DNA from: Pseudovibrio sp. M1P-2-3
GTDB taxonomy: Bacteria > Pseudomonadota > Alphaproteobacteria > Rhizobiales > Stappiaceae
Direction of reading: 5' to 3'
Length of the DNA: 64,000 nt
NCBI RefSeq assembly: GCF_031501865.1
Contig: NZ_JARRCW010000001.1
Location: 4,044,001 to 4,108,000, forward strand
The notes beneath the pieces are model-generated. The model was not told the origin of the DNA. It saw only the letters and a program-made list of their open reading frames with translations, and did not search any database. A program made the translations under genes and the position numbers. Positions 33,941 to 42,543 of the stretch are shown in pieces; positions within the stretch are counted from its first letter, which is position 1, and every line of letters starts with the position of its first letter.

Positions 33941-34010
33941 GTGCTATACGGAATGGGCGGCGTTGAAGAGCCCCTTGGGGTTTTTGCTACATCAGGTGTG
34001 GTTGATAGAA
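33941..34010 (-). pseudogene. Remnant of a second DUF4150 (PAAR-like) effector
   Basis: On the reverse strand this reads ILSTTPDVAKTPRGSSTPP followed by IPYS, nearly identical to residues in the DUF4150 protein at 35190-36821 (VLSTTPDVAKTPRGSSTPP). DNA identity to 36480-36545 is roughly 80 percent. Stops occur immediately upstream. The remnant ends at the IS630 copy B, and the toxin tail at 30849-31186 probably belonged to the same gene. 34011-34084 is non-coding. Confidence 0.65.
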
Positions 34011-34084
34011 TCTATCATGGTACATTCTGGAGAATAAATTCGGGAGCCATTTTCCGTTGTATCGACAACCTCAGAGTAAGATTA

Positions 34085-34669
34085 TTAGACTTTCAACAAA
34101 GTTTCTATGCCATCATAAACTGATTGCCAGTAAGGGTCACAAGTTTGATTATAATTATTTAACATAGTTCTTTGAAACCTTCTTAAGAACTTATATCGAA
34201 ATGGGATCAGATCCTTCTCCTGCATATTATGTAGTTTACATGCCTCTTCGATCACCCGTTGATTGTAATTTTTAAGCCTATTTGGGATTGCGATCGCCAT
34301 CAAATCTAACTTGATTAATCGTGGGTCTTCTTCTTGCTCACTAAGAGAATGCGTTACCGTTGACATAATCAAGCTTTTAACTTTAGGTATAGATACCCCT
34401 GAAGGCGTGTGCCAACCAAGCATTGTCTCCGCATAGCTCGCAGAGCGCCGCTCATTATCTGGTTTGCCATCATATAAAGCATCGTGGTACATGATCGCAA
34501 AAAGTAAATTTGGGTCGAATTCCAGATCTATCTGATCTGCATCGCGCAGCATTTGAGTGATATGTTGCCAATTATGATAAGGGTTTTCGTAAGTATATGC
34601 ATTGGTGGGGCTACAGGGATGATCCACATAATCTAAATAGCAAGTAGAATTTAAAATGTAATTTGGCAT
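34085..34669 (-). CDS. HD-superfamily metal-dependent hydrolase
   Basis: 194 residues. Motifs YHNWQHITQMLRDADQ (His), LFAIMYHDALYDGKPDNERRSA (the HD pair) and VTHSLSEQ..DPRLIKLDLMAIA (later His and Asp) match the predicted HD phosphohydrolases of the COG4339 type. Substrate is unknown. It lies 68 bp behind the immunity gene in the same direction, in AT-rich DNA. It could be a cargo gene of the T6SS island or a passenger; nothing shows direct involvement in secretion. Confidence 0.75.
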   Translation of the reverse strand: MPNYILNSTCYLDYVDHPCSPTNAYTYENPYHNWQHITQMLRDADQIDLEFDPNLLFAIMYHDALYDGKPDNERRSASYAETMLGWHTPSGVSIPKVKSLIMSTVTHSLSEQEEDPRLIKLDLMAIAIPNRLKNYNQRVIEEACKLHNMQEKDLIPFRYKFLRRFQRTMLNNYNQTCDPYWQSVYDGIETLLKV

Positions 34670-34737
34670 AATATTTTCAGAATTTTAATTGACACAAAAT
34701 AAAGTTGATTTTTAGATGTGTGATTCATCACAACTTA

Positions 34738-35190
34738 TTATTCTAATCCAAGTAAAACATTTTGACGGGTCTTACTTTTACAGAAATTATATAGATTCAA
34801 ACCAAAATCGTTATCTTCTTCATCCCATTGAGTAAAATCGTTATCAAATTCAATTGAAGTATCTATGAGATAATTTAAATTCATAACTTCTATATTATCA
34901 ATCGAAATTGATAATATTCGGTTATTTGGAGAGCCGGAAATATTAATATCAAATCTATTATTTATTTCATAAATATTAGAGCCAGCTAGAACATATATTT
35001 TATTGTCATTTTTAAAATATGCAAAAATGAAGTCATTTAGTATGTCAAATGTACCTGATATATAGTCATAATGACCAGTCTTACTTATTGGAGCTCTCTC
35101 TGCTGACCTATCTATAAACTCTATTGAACTATTAGAAGTGTCTAGCAGGGCAAGACTGTTAAAATTGCTCGCTGATTGTAACCAAATCAT
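34738..35190 (-). CDS. Probable immunity protein of the DUF4150 effector
   Basis: 150 residues, no signal peptide or membrane helix, acidic (FDNDFTQWDEEDNDFG near the end) and strongly AT-rich. The ATG overlaps the stop of the toxin gene (TAATG), indicating translational coupling. The sequence has a beta-rich look (KIYVLAGSNIYEINNRFDIN) but matches no family I recognise. Immunity to the toxin domain at 35190-36821 is inferred from gene order and composition; as a cytoplasmic protein it implies a cytoplasmic target for the toxin. Confidence 0.65.
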   Translation of the reverse strand: MIWLQSASNFNSLALLDTSNSSIEFIDRSAERAPISKTGHYDYISGTFDILNDFIFAYFKNDNKIYVLAGSNIYEINNRFDINISGSPNNRILSISIDNIEVMNLNYLIDTSIEFDNDFTQWDEEDNDFGLNLYNFCKSKTRQNVLLGLE

Positions 35191-36821
35191 TAGTTTTTCC
35201 TATTAAAGTTAATATCACGTCCACCAGGTTTGCTAGATTTCTCTATTATTTGCTCCCAAGAATACTCCTTTACTCCACGAAGGTAATCTATTGTTGGACC
35301 CCATTTATCATTATATTTTTTCATATTTCGTTCAAATATTTCACTTCTTAGCGGTTCGGGTGTTATGTCCTTATACTTGATTCCTAAATTACGCCTGTCT
35401 GAGTTCAGGGCTCTAGCTATTTCCTCACTTGAATAACCTTCATCCCGCATTTTTTTTGCTTTTAAAGCTAGTTCCTTCACTTCTTTTTCATAGGCAAGGC
35501 GAAGTGTGGGGGGCTGACTTGAAACTCTCACACTATTATCAGGCGTTGCCTTCTGGACCTCATCTGCATTTTTTGCTGCAGCTTCGCCAGTTTCTTCAGT
35601 TACCTCCTCTAGTACTTCATCAGTTTGTTTTGCAACATCGTCGACGAGTCCGTCCGCTTGCTTTGATGCGGTTTCTACTAGTTGTTTTCCTGATTTGCGA
35701 GTTGCAGCAACCAGTCCTCCGGCAAGGAGAGCAGCCCCGCTTGCCAAGTCGACAGAGTTTTTCACGGTTTCAACCGCCTGAGGACTGGCTCCCAACGCAG
35801 ATGCTGCACTGCCAGCCAATTCGGAAGCCATTGTATTTTGGAAATCACCATAGACTGCGGTTTTTGCACCGGTAATTACGTTATCCCAGCCATTTACAAA
35901 TAAGGCACCACCACCAATCATTGCAGGCACGCCTGGGGCTGCCCCTATACCAGTTGAAGTTGCTGCTCCTCCTGCCCCTGCTATAGCTGCACCGAGAACC
36001 GCTTCTCCGGCCCCCCCAACAGCTTGTAAAACGCCCATGCCACGAGTCAGTACATTACCATAGTTATTATCAAATTCTGCTATCGCGCCTATGGCCTCAG
36101 AGGTTGCATCAGATGCTTTGGCCCATAAATTGGTGAAGAATCCTTCATCTTCATCATTCTCGGTATCAGCTGCTTTATCTCCATTTTCAGGAGTGACTAT
36201 CTCTGTGCTTTTTATAAATGTTACTTCGCCATGATTATTCTTGTTATTCATATAAAAGGGGTCAAAGTGGCGGATGATCGGTGAACCTTCAGCATTTACA
36301 GTAGCTGAGTGCCCTCTAGGTTCAGTAATGTCGTTAATTGTTCCTGAAACAACACCTTTAGCTGTTCCTTGCTCTGCCCCTTTCGTTACTGTAATATCTG
36401 ATCGTAAAACCATCGTTTTCATGCCGGTCATACGCACAGAAGGTGTATAGGAAAGATCATCAGCTGGATTTGCGCTAGTGCTATAAGGAATAGGTGGCGT
36501 TGAAGACCCTCTTGGTGTTTTAGCCACATCCGGGGTGGTTGACAGAACAATTGGCTCAGAACTGTCTCGGATACCTTCAAGCGGCGTAGTGGTCCATACC
36601 GCTTGAGGAGGCTCTTCATTGTCGGGGACGAGTTTATTAAGTAGAGGCTTGTCCTGTATCTCCTGCCCACGGTAAAGGCCACTTGGATGATGATAGATAA
36701 GCATGTTGTCATCAGGGAAGAACATTATATTGCCGGCAGGATCAAGGTCCAGTCGCTCAAATGTACCGACTGATTGTGCTATTTCAGAAACACTCCCACC
36801 CCGAATTACCGTGTCAGCCAT
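35190..36821 (-). CDS. T6SS effector: PAAR-like DUF4150 domain with C-terminal toxin
   Basis: About 543 residues from ATG 36821, which overlaps the DUF2169 stop by 8 bp. The N-terminal ~220 residues hold the PAAR-like DUF4150 domain (TPPIPYSTSANPADDL, MKTMVLRSDITVTKGAEQGT, GHSATVNAEGSPIIRHFDPFYMN). The middle (about 260-350) is a glycine/alanine-rich hydrophobic stretch (VLQAVGGAGEAVLGAAIAGA, VPAMIGGGALFVNGW), then an Ala/Glu-rich linker. The last ~100 residues form a compact charged domain: MRDEGYSSEEIARALNSDRR, KYNDKWGPTIDYLRG, SWEQIIEKSSKPGGRDINF. This looks like a polymorphic toxin domain, probably a nuclease, but I cannot name it. Downstream immunity gene is coupled. Confidence 0.8.
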   Translation of the reverse strand: MADTVIRGGSVSEIAQSVGTFERLDLDPAGNIMFFPDDNMLIYHHPSGLYRGQEIQDKPLLNKLVPDNEEPPQAVWTTTPLEGIRDSSEPIVLSTTPDVAKTPRGSSTPPIPYSTSANPADDLSYTPSVRMTGMKTMVLRSDITVTKGAEQGTAKGVVSGTINDITEPRGHSATVNAEGSPIIRHFDPFYMNNKNNHGEVTFIKSTEIVTPENGDKAADTENDEDEGFFTNLWAKASDATSEAIGAIAEFDNNYGNVLTRGMGVLQAVGGAGEAVLGAAIAGAGGAATSTGIGAAPGVPAMIGGGALFVNGWDNVITGAKTAVYGDFQNTMASELAGSAASALGASPQAVETVKNSVDLASGAALLAGGLVAATRKSGKQLVETASKQADGLVDDVAKQTDEVLEEVTEETGEAAAKNADEVQKATPDNSVRVSSQPPTLRLAYEKEVKELALKAKKMRDEGYSSEEIARALNSDRRNLGIKYKDITPEPLRSEIFERNMKKYNDKWGPTIDYLRGVKEYSWEQIIEKSSKPGGRDINFNRKN

Positions 36822-37884
36822 AAGCCTGTGCCCTTCCACTCTTAACTGCAGCAGATTGCTGAACGATACCTGCATCAAACCCAGTAATTCCCTCTCCCCA
36901 AGGGAAGGAGATACGCCAGGTTAATCGTAATTTTGGAATTGTATCTAAGAGATCAAAATGTACACCATCCAAAGTCATCACTTTGCGCTCTATTGTTCCA
37001 CTCAACCTCGTCGCAACAACTCCTAATATGTCGTTTGGCAGATTCAGCGCAATTTGTTTGAACTCTGGATGCAGATTTGCGATTTGAATACGTTCACCTC
37101 CACGCAAGTGAGGAGAGAAGGTCAAATCCGGGTGTGCACAGTTATAGAAACGATAATCAAAATCTGCCGGTAGAAAGGGGTGCTGGATCTTGATCCATGC
37201 CGTATCGTACGTTCCGGCATATTGCTCTCGAAACCTCCAAACAGGAGCTAAGGGAGCAAACCCCTGTGGAACATAGTCCTCTCGCCAGTCGGTTATTGGT
37301 ATGTGTGCATCTTCAATTTGCGGAGCACGCACGGGCTTATCTTTGGGACTATTTTCGACAGAAATAATTCCTTTTCCCAATGGATTAAAGTCATGGCAGT
37401 CATGTGCTCCGTCTAAAGGTTTGGTTGCAGGAACTAATCCACCAAAAGCCTGGTAGTAGCTAAGAGGAAGACTCTTAATTGCTTTTCCTTTGCCCATTTC
37501 CCAGCCATCCCCATCTACACTGGGTGTCCAGTACCTAGGTCCATGAACTCGTAAAACCTTCTCTCTATCTCCTACTTTGATGCCTACAAACCACTCAGTA
37601 TCAGCTTCACCTGAAGGGGTATATGCACGGGCTAGGACCGTAACATCTGTTGCGGGTTTATAGGGTATGAAATCAGCTTGTTTTATAAGATGACGAGGAG
37701 GATCTTCCGAGCCAGTATAGATATCTGATAGTAGTAAGTCTGGTTGCTCATCCTGTAGTCTTAATACTCGACCTTCAAAAACTTCATAAGCTGCGCTAAC
37801 TGCAACCACAGCATGTAATACCCCATTTGGATCATATTGCCGAAAAGCCATTCCAGAGAATGGGAAGTGCCTCTTAAGTTCCAT
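36814..37884 (-). CDS. DUF2169-family T6SS effector chaperone
   Basis: 356 residues. Typical DUF2169 segments: FSGMAFRQYDPNGVLHAVVAVSAAY near the N-terminus, LPLSYYQAFGG, NPLGKG, QGFAPLAPVWRFREQYAGTYD, PFLPADFDYRFYNCAHPDL and GGERIQIANLHPE. DUF2169 proteins act as adaptors that load PAAR-like effectors onto VgrG; in Agrobacterium the order vgrG2, DUF2169 chaperone, toxin, immunity is the same as here. It starts 8 bp after vgrG and overlaps the effector gene by 8 bp. The role is therefore well supported by both family and context. Confidence 0.9.
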   Translation of the reverse strand: MELKRHFPFSGMAFRQYDPNGVLHAVVAVSAAYEVFEGRVLRLQDEQPDLLLSDIYTGSEDPPRHLIKQADFIPYKPATDVTVLARAYTPSGEADTEWFVGIKVGDREKVLRVHGPRYWTPSVDGDGWEMGKGKAIKSLPLSYYQAFGGLVPATKPLDGAHDCHDFNPLGKGIISVENSPKDKPVRAPQIEDAHIPITDWREDYVPQGFAPLAPVWRFREQYAGTYDTAWIKIQHPFLPADFDYRFYNCAHPDLTFSPHLRGGERIQIANLHPEFKQIALNLPNDILGVVATRLSGTIERKVMTLDGVHFDLLDTIPKLRLTWRISFPWGEGITGFDAGIVQQSAAVKSGRAQAYG

Positions 37885-37892
37885 GATCCCCC

Positions 37893-40106
37893 CTAGTTCA
37901 AGTCAATGGTTTTGCCATTGATCTGGACTGGGCCAGACATGGTGATGTTAAGATTGTCGCCGAGAATACGCACGCTGCCGTCCTTCTTCATAATGAAGCG
38001 AGACTTGCCAACAGTGACCACAAACTCCTCGGCCACGTTGATAGTGTAAGTGTGGCCCACACTGGTATTTTTGTAGGCACCGATCTGTTTGGTTTCGGCC
38101 AATCCGATGGTTTCTGATCGGAACTTTTCTATCACCGTATTGACAATACCGGACATGGGCATGAGGGAGGACAACAGCCCGCCTAGGAAACCAGCTGTCC
38201 CTTGCTGTTTTTTTCCCCCTTCACTAAAGTGTCCGCCCGCACTGTTGAACGAAGCATTCGCCCCCAGAGCTGTCGTCTCAGCAGCTGCCCCCACAGCAGC
38301 AACGGCCCCTGCAAACGCTCCCACTTCTCCGTTCCCTGTACGCGCCGAGCCTGCTTTGGCATCTGCCCCGCCAGCGGCGACAACCGCTCCTAGTGCTCCG
38401 AGCAGGGCCCCTCCAGTGCCCCCCCCCACCGTTAAGTTCATGGAGCCGCCAATCTTTTCCTGATGGTTGGCGCCAACTTCGATATTCTTGTTGGAGCCAA
38501 CACTCTCGATCTGGTTGTTCTCCACCCGTTTGGCGCGGTTATTGAGGATTTTAAGGGTCTGATCCTTCTGGGCATGTGTGAATATATTCTCCTCACCAGC
38601 CTGATCCTCAAAGCTAATTTCGTTATAGCCATTGCCTTTATGACTATCGGAGCGAATGACCATCTTGGTTTTATGGTCAGGGAGCTTATAGGGCGGCTTG
38701 TTATTGGCATGGTAAGTTCTACCTGTGACGATCGGCTGGTCGGGGTCACCTTCCAGAAAGTCGACGATGACCTCATGGCCGATGCGCGGAATGGCGATGT
38801 GACCCCACGCGCCGCCGGCCCAGTTGGAGGCCACGCGGATCCAGCAGGAGGAGCGGTCGTTACTCTCGCCATAGCGGTCCCACGGGAACTGCACTTTCAC
38901 CCGGCCATGTTCATCGGTGTAGATCTCTTCTCCCGCAGGGCCGACCACAGTGGCAATTTGCGAGCCGTCCACCTTGGGCCGGGTGCGCTGCGGCGGCGCG
39001 TAGGCCAGTCGGTCGGGGATTGCCTCAAAGTGGGTGATAAAGAAGGTGGAGCCACCAAGGACGGCTTCCTCTTCTAAAGCCCCCGGCTGCGATCCGGTAT
39101 GAACGGCGGAGAGCAGGTGGTACTTGATGTTCGTGCTGCTGTCCGGGTGGTCAGTGAGCTCGAACTTGTGGCCCACCAGCATATGAACGGCGTTGGTCTG
39201 GCCTTCGGCAAGAGTGGCCCCCACACGGGTAGCCTCCATCAACGAGCGGGTAAACGGTTTGCCCGCCGCATCCTTCTTGTAACGGCCTGGATAGTCATAC
39301 ATGGCGTAGTCGCGGGCAAGGCCATTATCTTCCTGGCGAATGGCCGTGTGTTCCTGATTGTAGGGCGGGTTCTTGAAGGTGTAGTCCCGCATGGTCCACT
39401 TGGAGGAGCGGACCTCCTCCATCACCGACAGGTTTTGGCAAAAGACGCCTTTGGTCACCCCGCCAGAGGTAGCGTTATATTCCAGCTGTGGCTGGCCTTC
39501 CTGGGTAGAAATAATCCGGTAGTTGTCGATGAAGTGCAGGATATGGCTGCCGTTCTTACTATGAGTGAAGTAGAACCAGATGCCTTCTTCGGCGCACAGG
39601 CGGCGGATAAACTCATAGTGGGTCTCCCTATACTGGACACAGTACTCGCGGGCGACGTGCTCGCCGGTCAGGTGCCATTTGATATTCTCGATCCCATAGC
39701 GCTTGAGGGTTTCCTTGATGATCTCAGGCACTGATTTCAGCTGGAAGATGCGGCAATCGGAGCCATAATCCAGCCGGTGCAGGCTGGGCAGGAGAGTGAC
39801 TTCATAGGACGTACGGTGGTGGCCCTGATTGCGCCGCCGGGCCCGGTGCACCACGCCGGAAAAGTGCCGGATGCCCGCATATTTATGCAGCACACTGATG
39901 GAGGCCGGGGTATCAATGAGAGCTTGCAGGTCAATGTCCGGCCGTTTGGAAACGAGACTCACCTCAATGCGGGTCAGTTCAAACACCTGTTCAGTGACGG
40001 AGAAGTCCTCAACCAGAAGATCGTTCTCCTCCACGTGCGGCGAATAAAAGGTAAACGCCAGATCGTCTTTTTGCAAAAGGGTGGGCAGCGGGTTGATCAC
40101 ATTCAT
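37893..40106 (-). CDS. vgrG: T6SS spike protein VgrG
   Basis: 737 residues from ATG 40106 (GAGG 7 bases upstream; a TTG further up is rejected). N-terminal gp27-like region with VHRARRRNQGHHRTSYEVTL, ILHFIDNYRI and YEFIRRLCAEEGIWFYF. The gp5/OB core has HGRVKVQFPWDRYGESNDRSSCWIRV, NWAGGAWGHIAIPRIGHEVIVDF and GDPDQPIVTGRTYHANN. The C-terminal region has the repeat helix (VENNQIESVGSNKNIEVGA, VGKSRFIMKKDGSVRI) and an Ala/Gly-rich insert (GALGAVVAAGGADAKAG). There is no obvious fused enzyme domain. It punctures target cells and carries the PAAR-type cargo encoded behind it. Confidence 0.95.
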   Translation of the reverse strand: MNVINPLPTLLQKDDLAFTFYSPHVEENDLLVEDFSVTEQVFELTRIEVSLVSKRPDIDLQALIDTPASISVLHKYAGIRHFSGVVHRARRRNQGHHRTSYEVTLLPSLHRLDYGSDCRIFQLKSVPEIIKETLKRYGIENIKWHLTGEHVAREYCVQYRETHYEFIRRLCAEEGIWFYFTHSKNGSHILHFIDNYRIISTQEGQPQLEYNATSGGVTKGVFCQNLSVMEEVRSSKWTMRDYTFKNPPYNQEHTAIRQEDNGLARDYAMYDYPGRYKKDAAGKPFTRSLMEATRVGATLAEGQTNAVHMLVGHKFELTDHPDSSTNIKYHLLSAVHTGSQPGALEEEAVLGGSTFFITHFEAIPDRLAYAPPQRTRPKVDGSQIATVVGPAGEEIYTDEHGRVKVQFPWDRYGESNDRSSCWIRVASNWAGGAWGHIAIPRIGHEVIVDFLEGDPDQPIVTGRTYHANNKPPYKLPDHKTKMVIRSDSHKGNGYNEISFEDQAGEENIFTHAQKDQTLKILNNRAKRVENNQIESVGSNKNIEVGANHQEKIGGSMNLTVGGGTGGALLGALGAVVAAGGADAKAGSARTGNGEVGAFAGAVAAVGAAAETTALGANASFNSAGGHFSEGGKKQQGTAGFLGGLLSSLMPMSGIVNTVIEKFRSETIGLAETKQIGAYKNTSVGHTYTINVAEEFVVTVGKSRFIMKKDGSVRILGDNLNITMSGPVQINGKTIDLN

Positions 40107-40118
40107 CGGGTACCTCAA

Positions 40119-40556
40119 TTAATTGGCGCGGCGCAGCGAGAACCAGGACCGGAACAGACGGTGGTAGTCCCAGAACATGTAGGGGGTTGGCAGGTGCAGG
40201 CGAACGCGGGGCCGGGCAAAGCAGCGCAGCCGCCAGCGCATATGATTTGGAAAAGAAAAGTAAACCGTGTCGGGCTGGATGACTTCAATATCAGTAGGGT
40301 CGCCGCTCAACCCGATATCTGTGGTTTCAGCGCTATCAAGCACAGCGGAATCGGAAAGGACATAGATCGCCATACCCTCATCAAGCGACGACATGTTGTG
40401 AGCCAGTACCAGGTACTGCCCGCCGAAACGGTATTGGGCGGCAAGACTTGTCCCGGCTATGGGCACAACGGCCCCATTGGCCGTATTAACCAACTGTGCT
40501 TTGCCGTTCTGTGCCGGCTCAAGGCGAAAGAGTTTTATGGGCAGGAGAGCTGGCAC
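40119..40556 (-). CDS. Unknown protein, likely immunity to the glycine-zipper effector
   Basis: About 145 residues from a GTG at 40556 preceded by GGGAG; the longer ORF upstream overlaps the effector gene and lacks a ribosome site. Start lies 4 bp after the effector stop. Contains LLPIKLFRLEPAQNG, YRFGGQYLVLAHNMSS, MAIYVLSDSAVLDS and a basic C-terminus (MRWRLRCFARPRVRLHL ... FRSWFSLRRAN). No family is recognised and no clear membrane helix is seen. Position between effector and vgrG suggests immunity or adaptor function; this is inference. Confidence 0.6.
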   Translation of the reverse strand: MPALLPIKLFRLEPAQNGKAQLVNTANGAVVPIAGTSLAAQYRFGGQYLVLAHNMSSLDEGMAIYVLSDSAVLDSAETTDIGLSGDPTDIEVIQPDTVYFSFPNHMRWRLRCFARPRVRLHLPTPYMFWDYHRLFRSWFSLRRAN

Positions 40557-40560
40557 GGAC

Positions 40561-41334
40561 TTACTCCCAAAACCATTCAAAGGCGTAATCCGCGCCAAGG
40601 GCACCCAGCACCCCGCCGACCACAACGCCCACAGTGACACAAACCGGGGCGCCCGGACCGCACAGCAAACCTGCGGCCGCACCGCCGGCGGCGCCACCGC
40701 CAAAACCACCGGCGATCACAGTTCCTTCTTTGGCGGTGGCCTTGACCTTATCTTCCGCCGCAATGATGTTGAGCACCGAAATGGTGATGGAAACAACCAC
40801 AAGCGCTCGTCCAAAGCGTAGGTTGCGGGCTGCCGCTTTCGTATGTTTTGGACTGTTACGGCCCGCACTGTCGACAAGCTCCAGATACACCTCACTCTGC
40901 TGGGCTTTGGTGAGGCTGGAGAAGTTCTTCCCAAACTTTTCACCTGAGTACTTTTTCAGGAGATCATCAAAGGTTCTTCCCGCCTTTTTATGGGCCTCGG
41001 CAAAGGCAAGCCCCACATCACTCGTGCGAAACCGGGAAGCTTTTAAAATTTCGTTACGGATCGAGGTGGCCGCATGGGCGCCTTGCTTCGCAGTGATTTT
41101 CCCCGCTAGAACCTCGTTCCGGATCCGCTGTGATAACGCACAGGTTTGCCGCTGGTAATCCAGACGCACTTTACCATCACCGATAAAGCGGGTGGCAAAG
41201 TTAAAGGCGGCGCTTTCCAACGCGTGTAGTGTCCGCTCCAGTTCTCGGTTGTCACTTCCCTGTAACTGCTGCGGGCGTTGAGCTGCGCTGGAATGGCGCT
41301 GCGCCATCCGCTGTTCTGCGTAGGACCAGACCAT
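40561..41334 (-). CDS. Putative T6SS effector with C-terminal glycine-zipper membrane segment
   Basis: 257 residues. The N-terminal ~170 are hydrophilic and helical (LERTLHALESAAFNFATRF, GKITAKQGAHAATSIRNE, SSLTKAQQSEVYLELVDSAG). They are followed by a hydrophobic helix (ALVVVSITISVLNII) and a long Gly/Ala-rich segment (GGFGGGAAGGAAAGLL, CVTVGVVVGGVLGALGADY). Gly-zipper tails of this kind are found in membrane-acting bacterial toxins. AGGAGA precedes the ATG. It sits between hcp and vgrG with a putative immunity gene directly behind. A pore-forming or membrane-disrupting activity is inferred, not shown. Confidence 0.65.
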   Translation of the reverse strand: MVWSYAEQRMAQRHSSAAQRPQQLQGSDNRELERTLHALESAAFNFATRFIGDGKVRLDYQRQTCALSQRIRNEVLAGKITAKQGAHAATSIRNEILKASRFRTSDVGLAFAEAHKKAGRTFDDLLKKYSGEKFGKNFSSLTKAQQSEVYLELVDSAGRNSPKHTKAAARNLRFGRALVVVSITISVLNIIAAEDKVKATAKEGTVIAGGFGGGAAGGAAAGLLCGPGAPVCVTVGVVVGGVLGALGADYAFEWFWE

Positions 41335-41365
41335 TACCCGCTCTCCTTCTGGTTAAGAAGTTTCC

Positions 41366-41665
41366 TCATGAGTGCTCCTTGTCATTTTGTCCCTGCACCA
41401 GATGCAGCGGGTGGGCTTGGAACGTGTCGAGAAACCCTTTGAGTTCCAGTTCTCCCGACAGGTCTTCCTGCACCTGCCTTGGACGCTCAGGAATATGACG
41501 GCCGCCCACATTGGCGCTCATGGTTCCCACCGGTTGCCGCTCGCCCTTGTGAACAGTAGCGTGCTTGCTGAGGCGCTTGCCATAATCGCGGCGCTTTTGC
41601 CCCAACAGCAGATACGACAGGGAGGTTTTGACCCGGGTGCGGGCTTTTTGAAACAAACGCAGCAA
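41366..41665 (-). CDS. Small unknown protein between hcp and the effector
   Basis: About 99 residues with a TTG start; codon use is even and typical of the neighbouring genes, which supports a real gene. Basic N-terminus (FQKARTRVKTSLSYLLLGQK), then VHKGERQPVGTMSANVGG, IPERPRQVQEDLSGELEL and FLDTFQAHPLHLVQG. It has no signal peptide or family match that I recognise. It lies 31 bp before the effector start in the same operon, so it may be a small adaptor or chaperone for Hcp- or VgrG-dependent cargo. The start is uncertain. Confidence 0.55.
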   Translation of the reverse strand: MLRLFQKARTRVKTSLSYLLLGQKRRDYGKRLSKHATVHKGERQPVGTMSANVGGRHIPERPRQVQEDLSGELELKGFLDTFQAHPLHLVQGQNDKEHS

Positions 41666-41820
41666 CTCTATGTACTCTCAAACAGCAACAACAATGGTAT
41701 TCCAACACAGGCACACTGCAGCCAGTGCACCCCGTGCGGCGGGAGCCAACAAGAACAACAACAGCAAACGGCCTCTGCTGTTGCTCCGCCTGTCGACACC
41801 CGCCACTTTATTAGGGCCGG

Positions 41821-42336
41821 TTAGACTACTGGGGCACGCCAGTCGTCGCCGCCAGACGTTCCGGCAACGGTGTGCTCCCAGGTGATCTTGCGGTAGGACA
41901 GCTCAACGCGAACCAATTGGGTGAAGTCGGCGTTCTTTGGATCCTGACAGTGCGGCAGGTCACAGTCGATGTCGGTGATCAACGCATCTTCTATAACGGT
42001 GGTGAAGAAATGCTCCTGCTTACCGGAGGAGTTGGTGCGGTACCACTTCACTTCACACTTGGTGAGCATCTCACCGGAGCACAGGGCGTTGTAAAGCAGC
42101 GGCACGGACTTGTTCAAAGAGCACACAAAAATAAACGGCGTATGCACGCGCTGACCAGACGGCTGACCGGACTGCGGATCACGCGGGACCAGAACTTTAT
42201 GTTCGACCTGCTGCACCATGATTTCGTCTTCATGGCCTTCCTGCCACACGTTGCCAACGGAATCTTCGGTGAACGCGGCCTGAGTGATTGGACCCTGAGT
42301 TGCGCCTTCAATGGTAATATAGGCGGGAGTAGGCAT
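41821..42336 (-). CDS. hcp: T6SS tube protein Hcp
   Basis: 171 residues. MPTPAYITIEGATQGPIT at the start, EIMVQQVEHKVLVPRDPQSGQPSG, HTPFIFVCSLNKSVPLLYNAL and CEVKWYRTNSSGKQEHFFTTVIEDALI are the Hcp signature strands. Hcp hexamers stack to form the inner tube. As first gene of the leftward series (hcp, unknown, effector, immunity, vgrG, DUF2169, toxin, immunity) it defines an auxiliary T6SS cluster. GGAGATAATCC precedes the ATG. About 150 bp between it and the next gene is non-coding or holds only a doubtful 42-codon frame. Confidence 0.93.
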   Translation of the reverse strand: MPTPAYITIEGATQGPITQAAFTEDSVGNVWQEGHEDEIMVQQVEHKVLVPRDPQSGQPSGQRVHTPFIFVCSLNKSVPLLYNALCSGEMLTKCEVKWYRTNSSGKQEHFFTTVIEDALITDIDCDLPHCQDPKNADFTQLVRVELSYRKITWEHTVAGTSGGDDWRAPVV

Positions 42337-42543
42337 GGATTATCTCCTAAAAGAATAATTAACACTTGCAACCAGCGGGTGCCGGTTGACCAATGAAGAT
42401 GCAATGCCCATGCCAAACTGACAATTTTAACGAGAAAAGTAGATACTCTTCACCTAAATCATTGGTATATTTACCAGATAAAATTATCGATAATTTTCCG
42501 CCAAAATCCCCACCTTACGTCAATCTTACTTCCCTAACGGCAC

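Noticed and set aside
39777-40637. 286-codon plus-strand ORF
   Set aside because: Antisense to vgrG and its upstream gene, with no recognisable protein features.
41671-41820. 42-codon reverse-strand frame with a hydrophobic stretch between hcp and the 99-residue gene
   Set aside because: GTG start without ribosome site and low-complexity Leu/Ala run; insufficient support.
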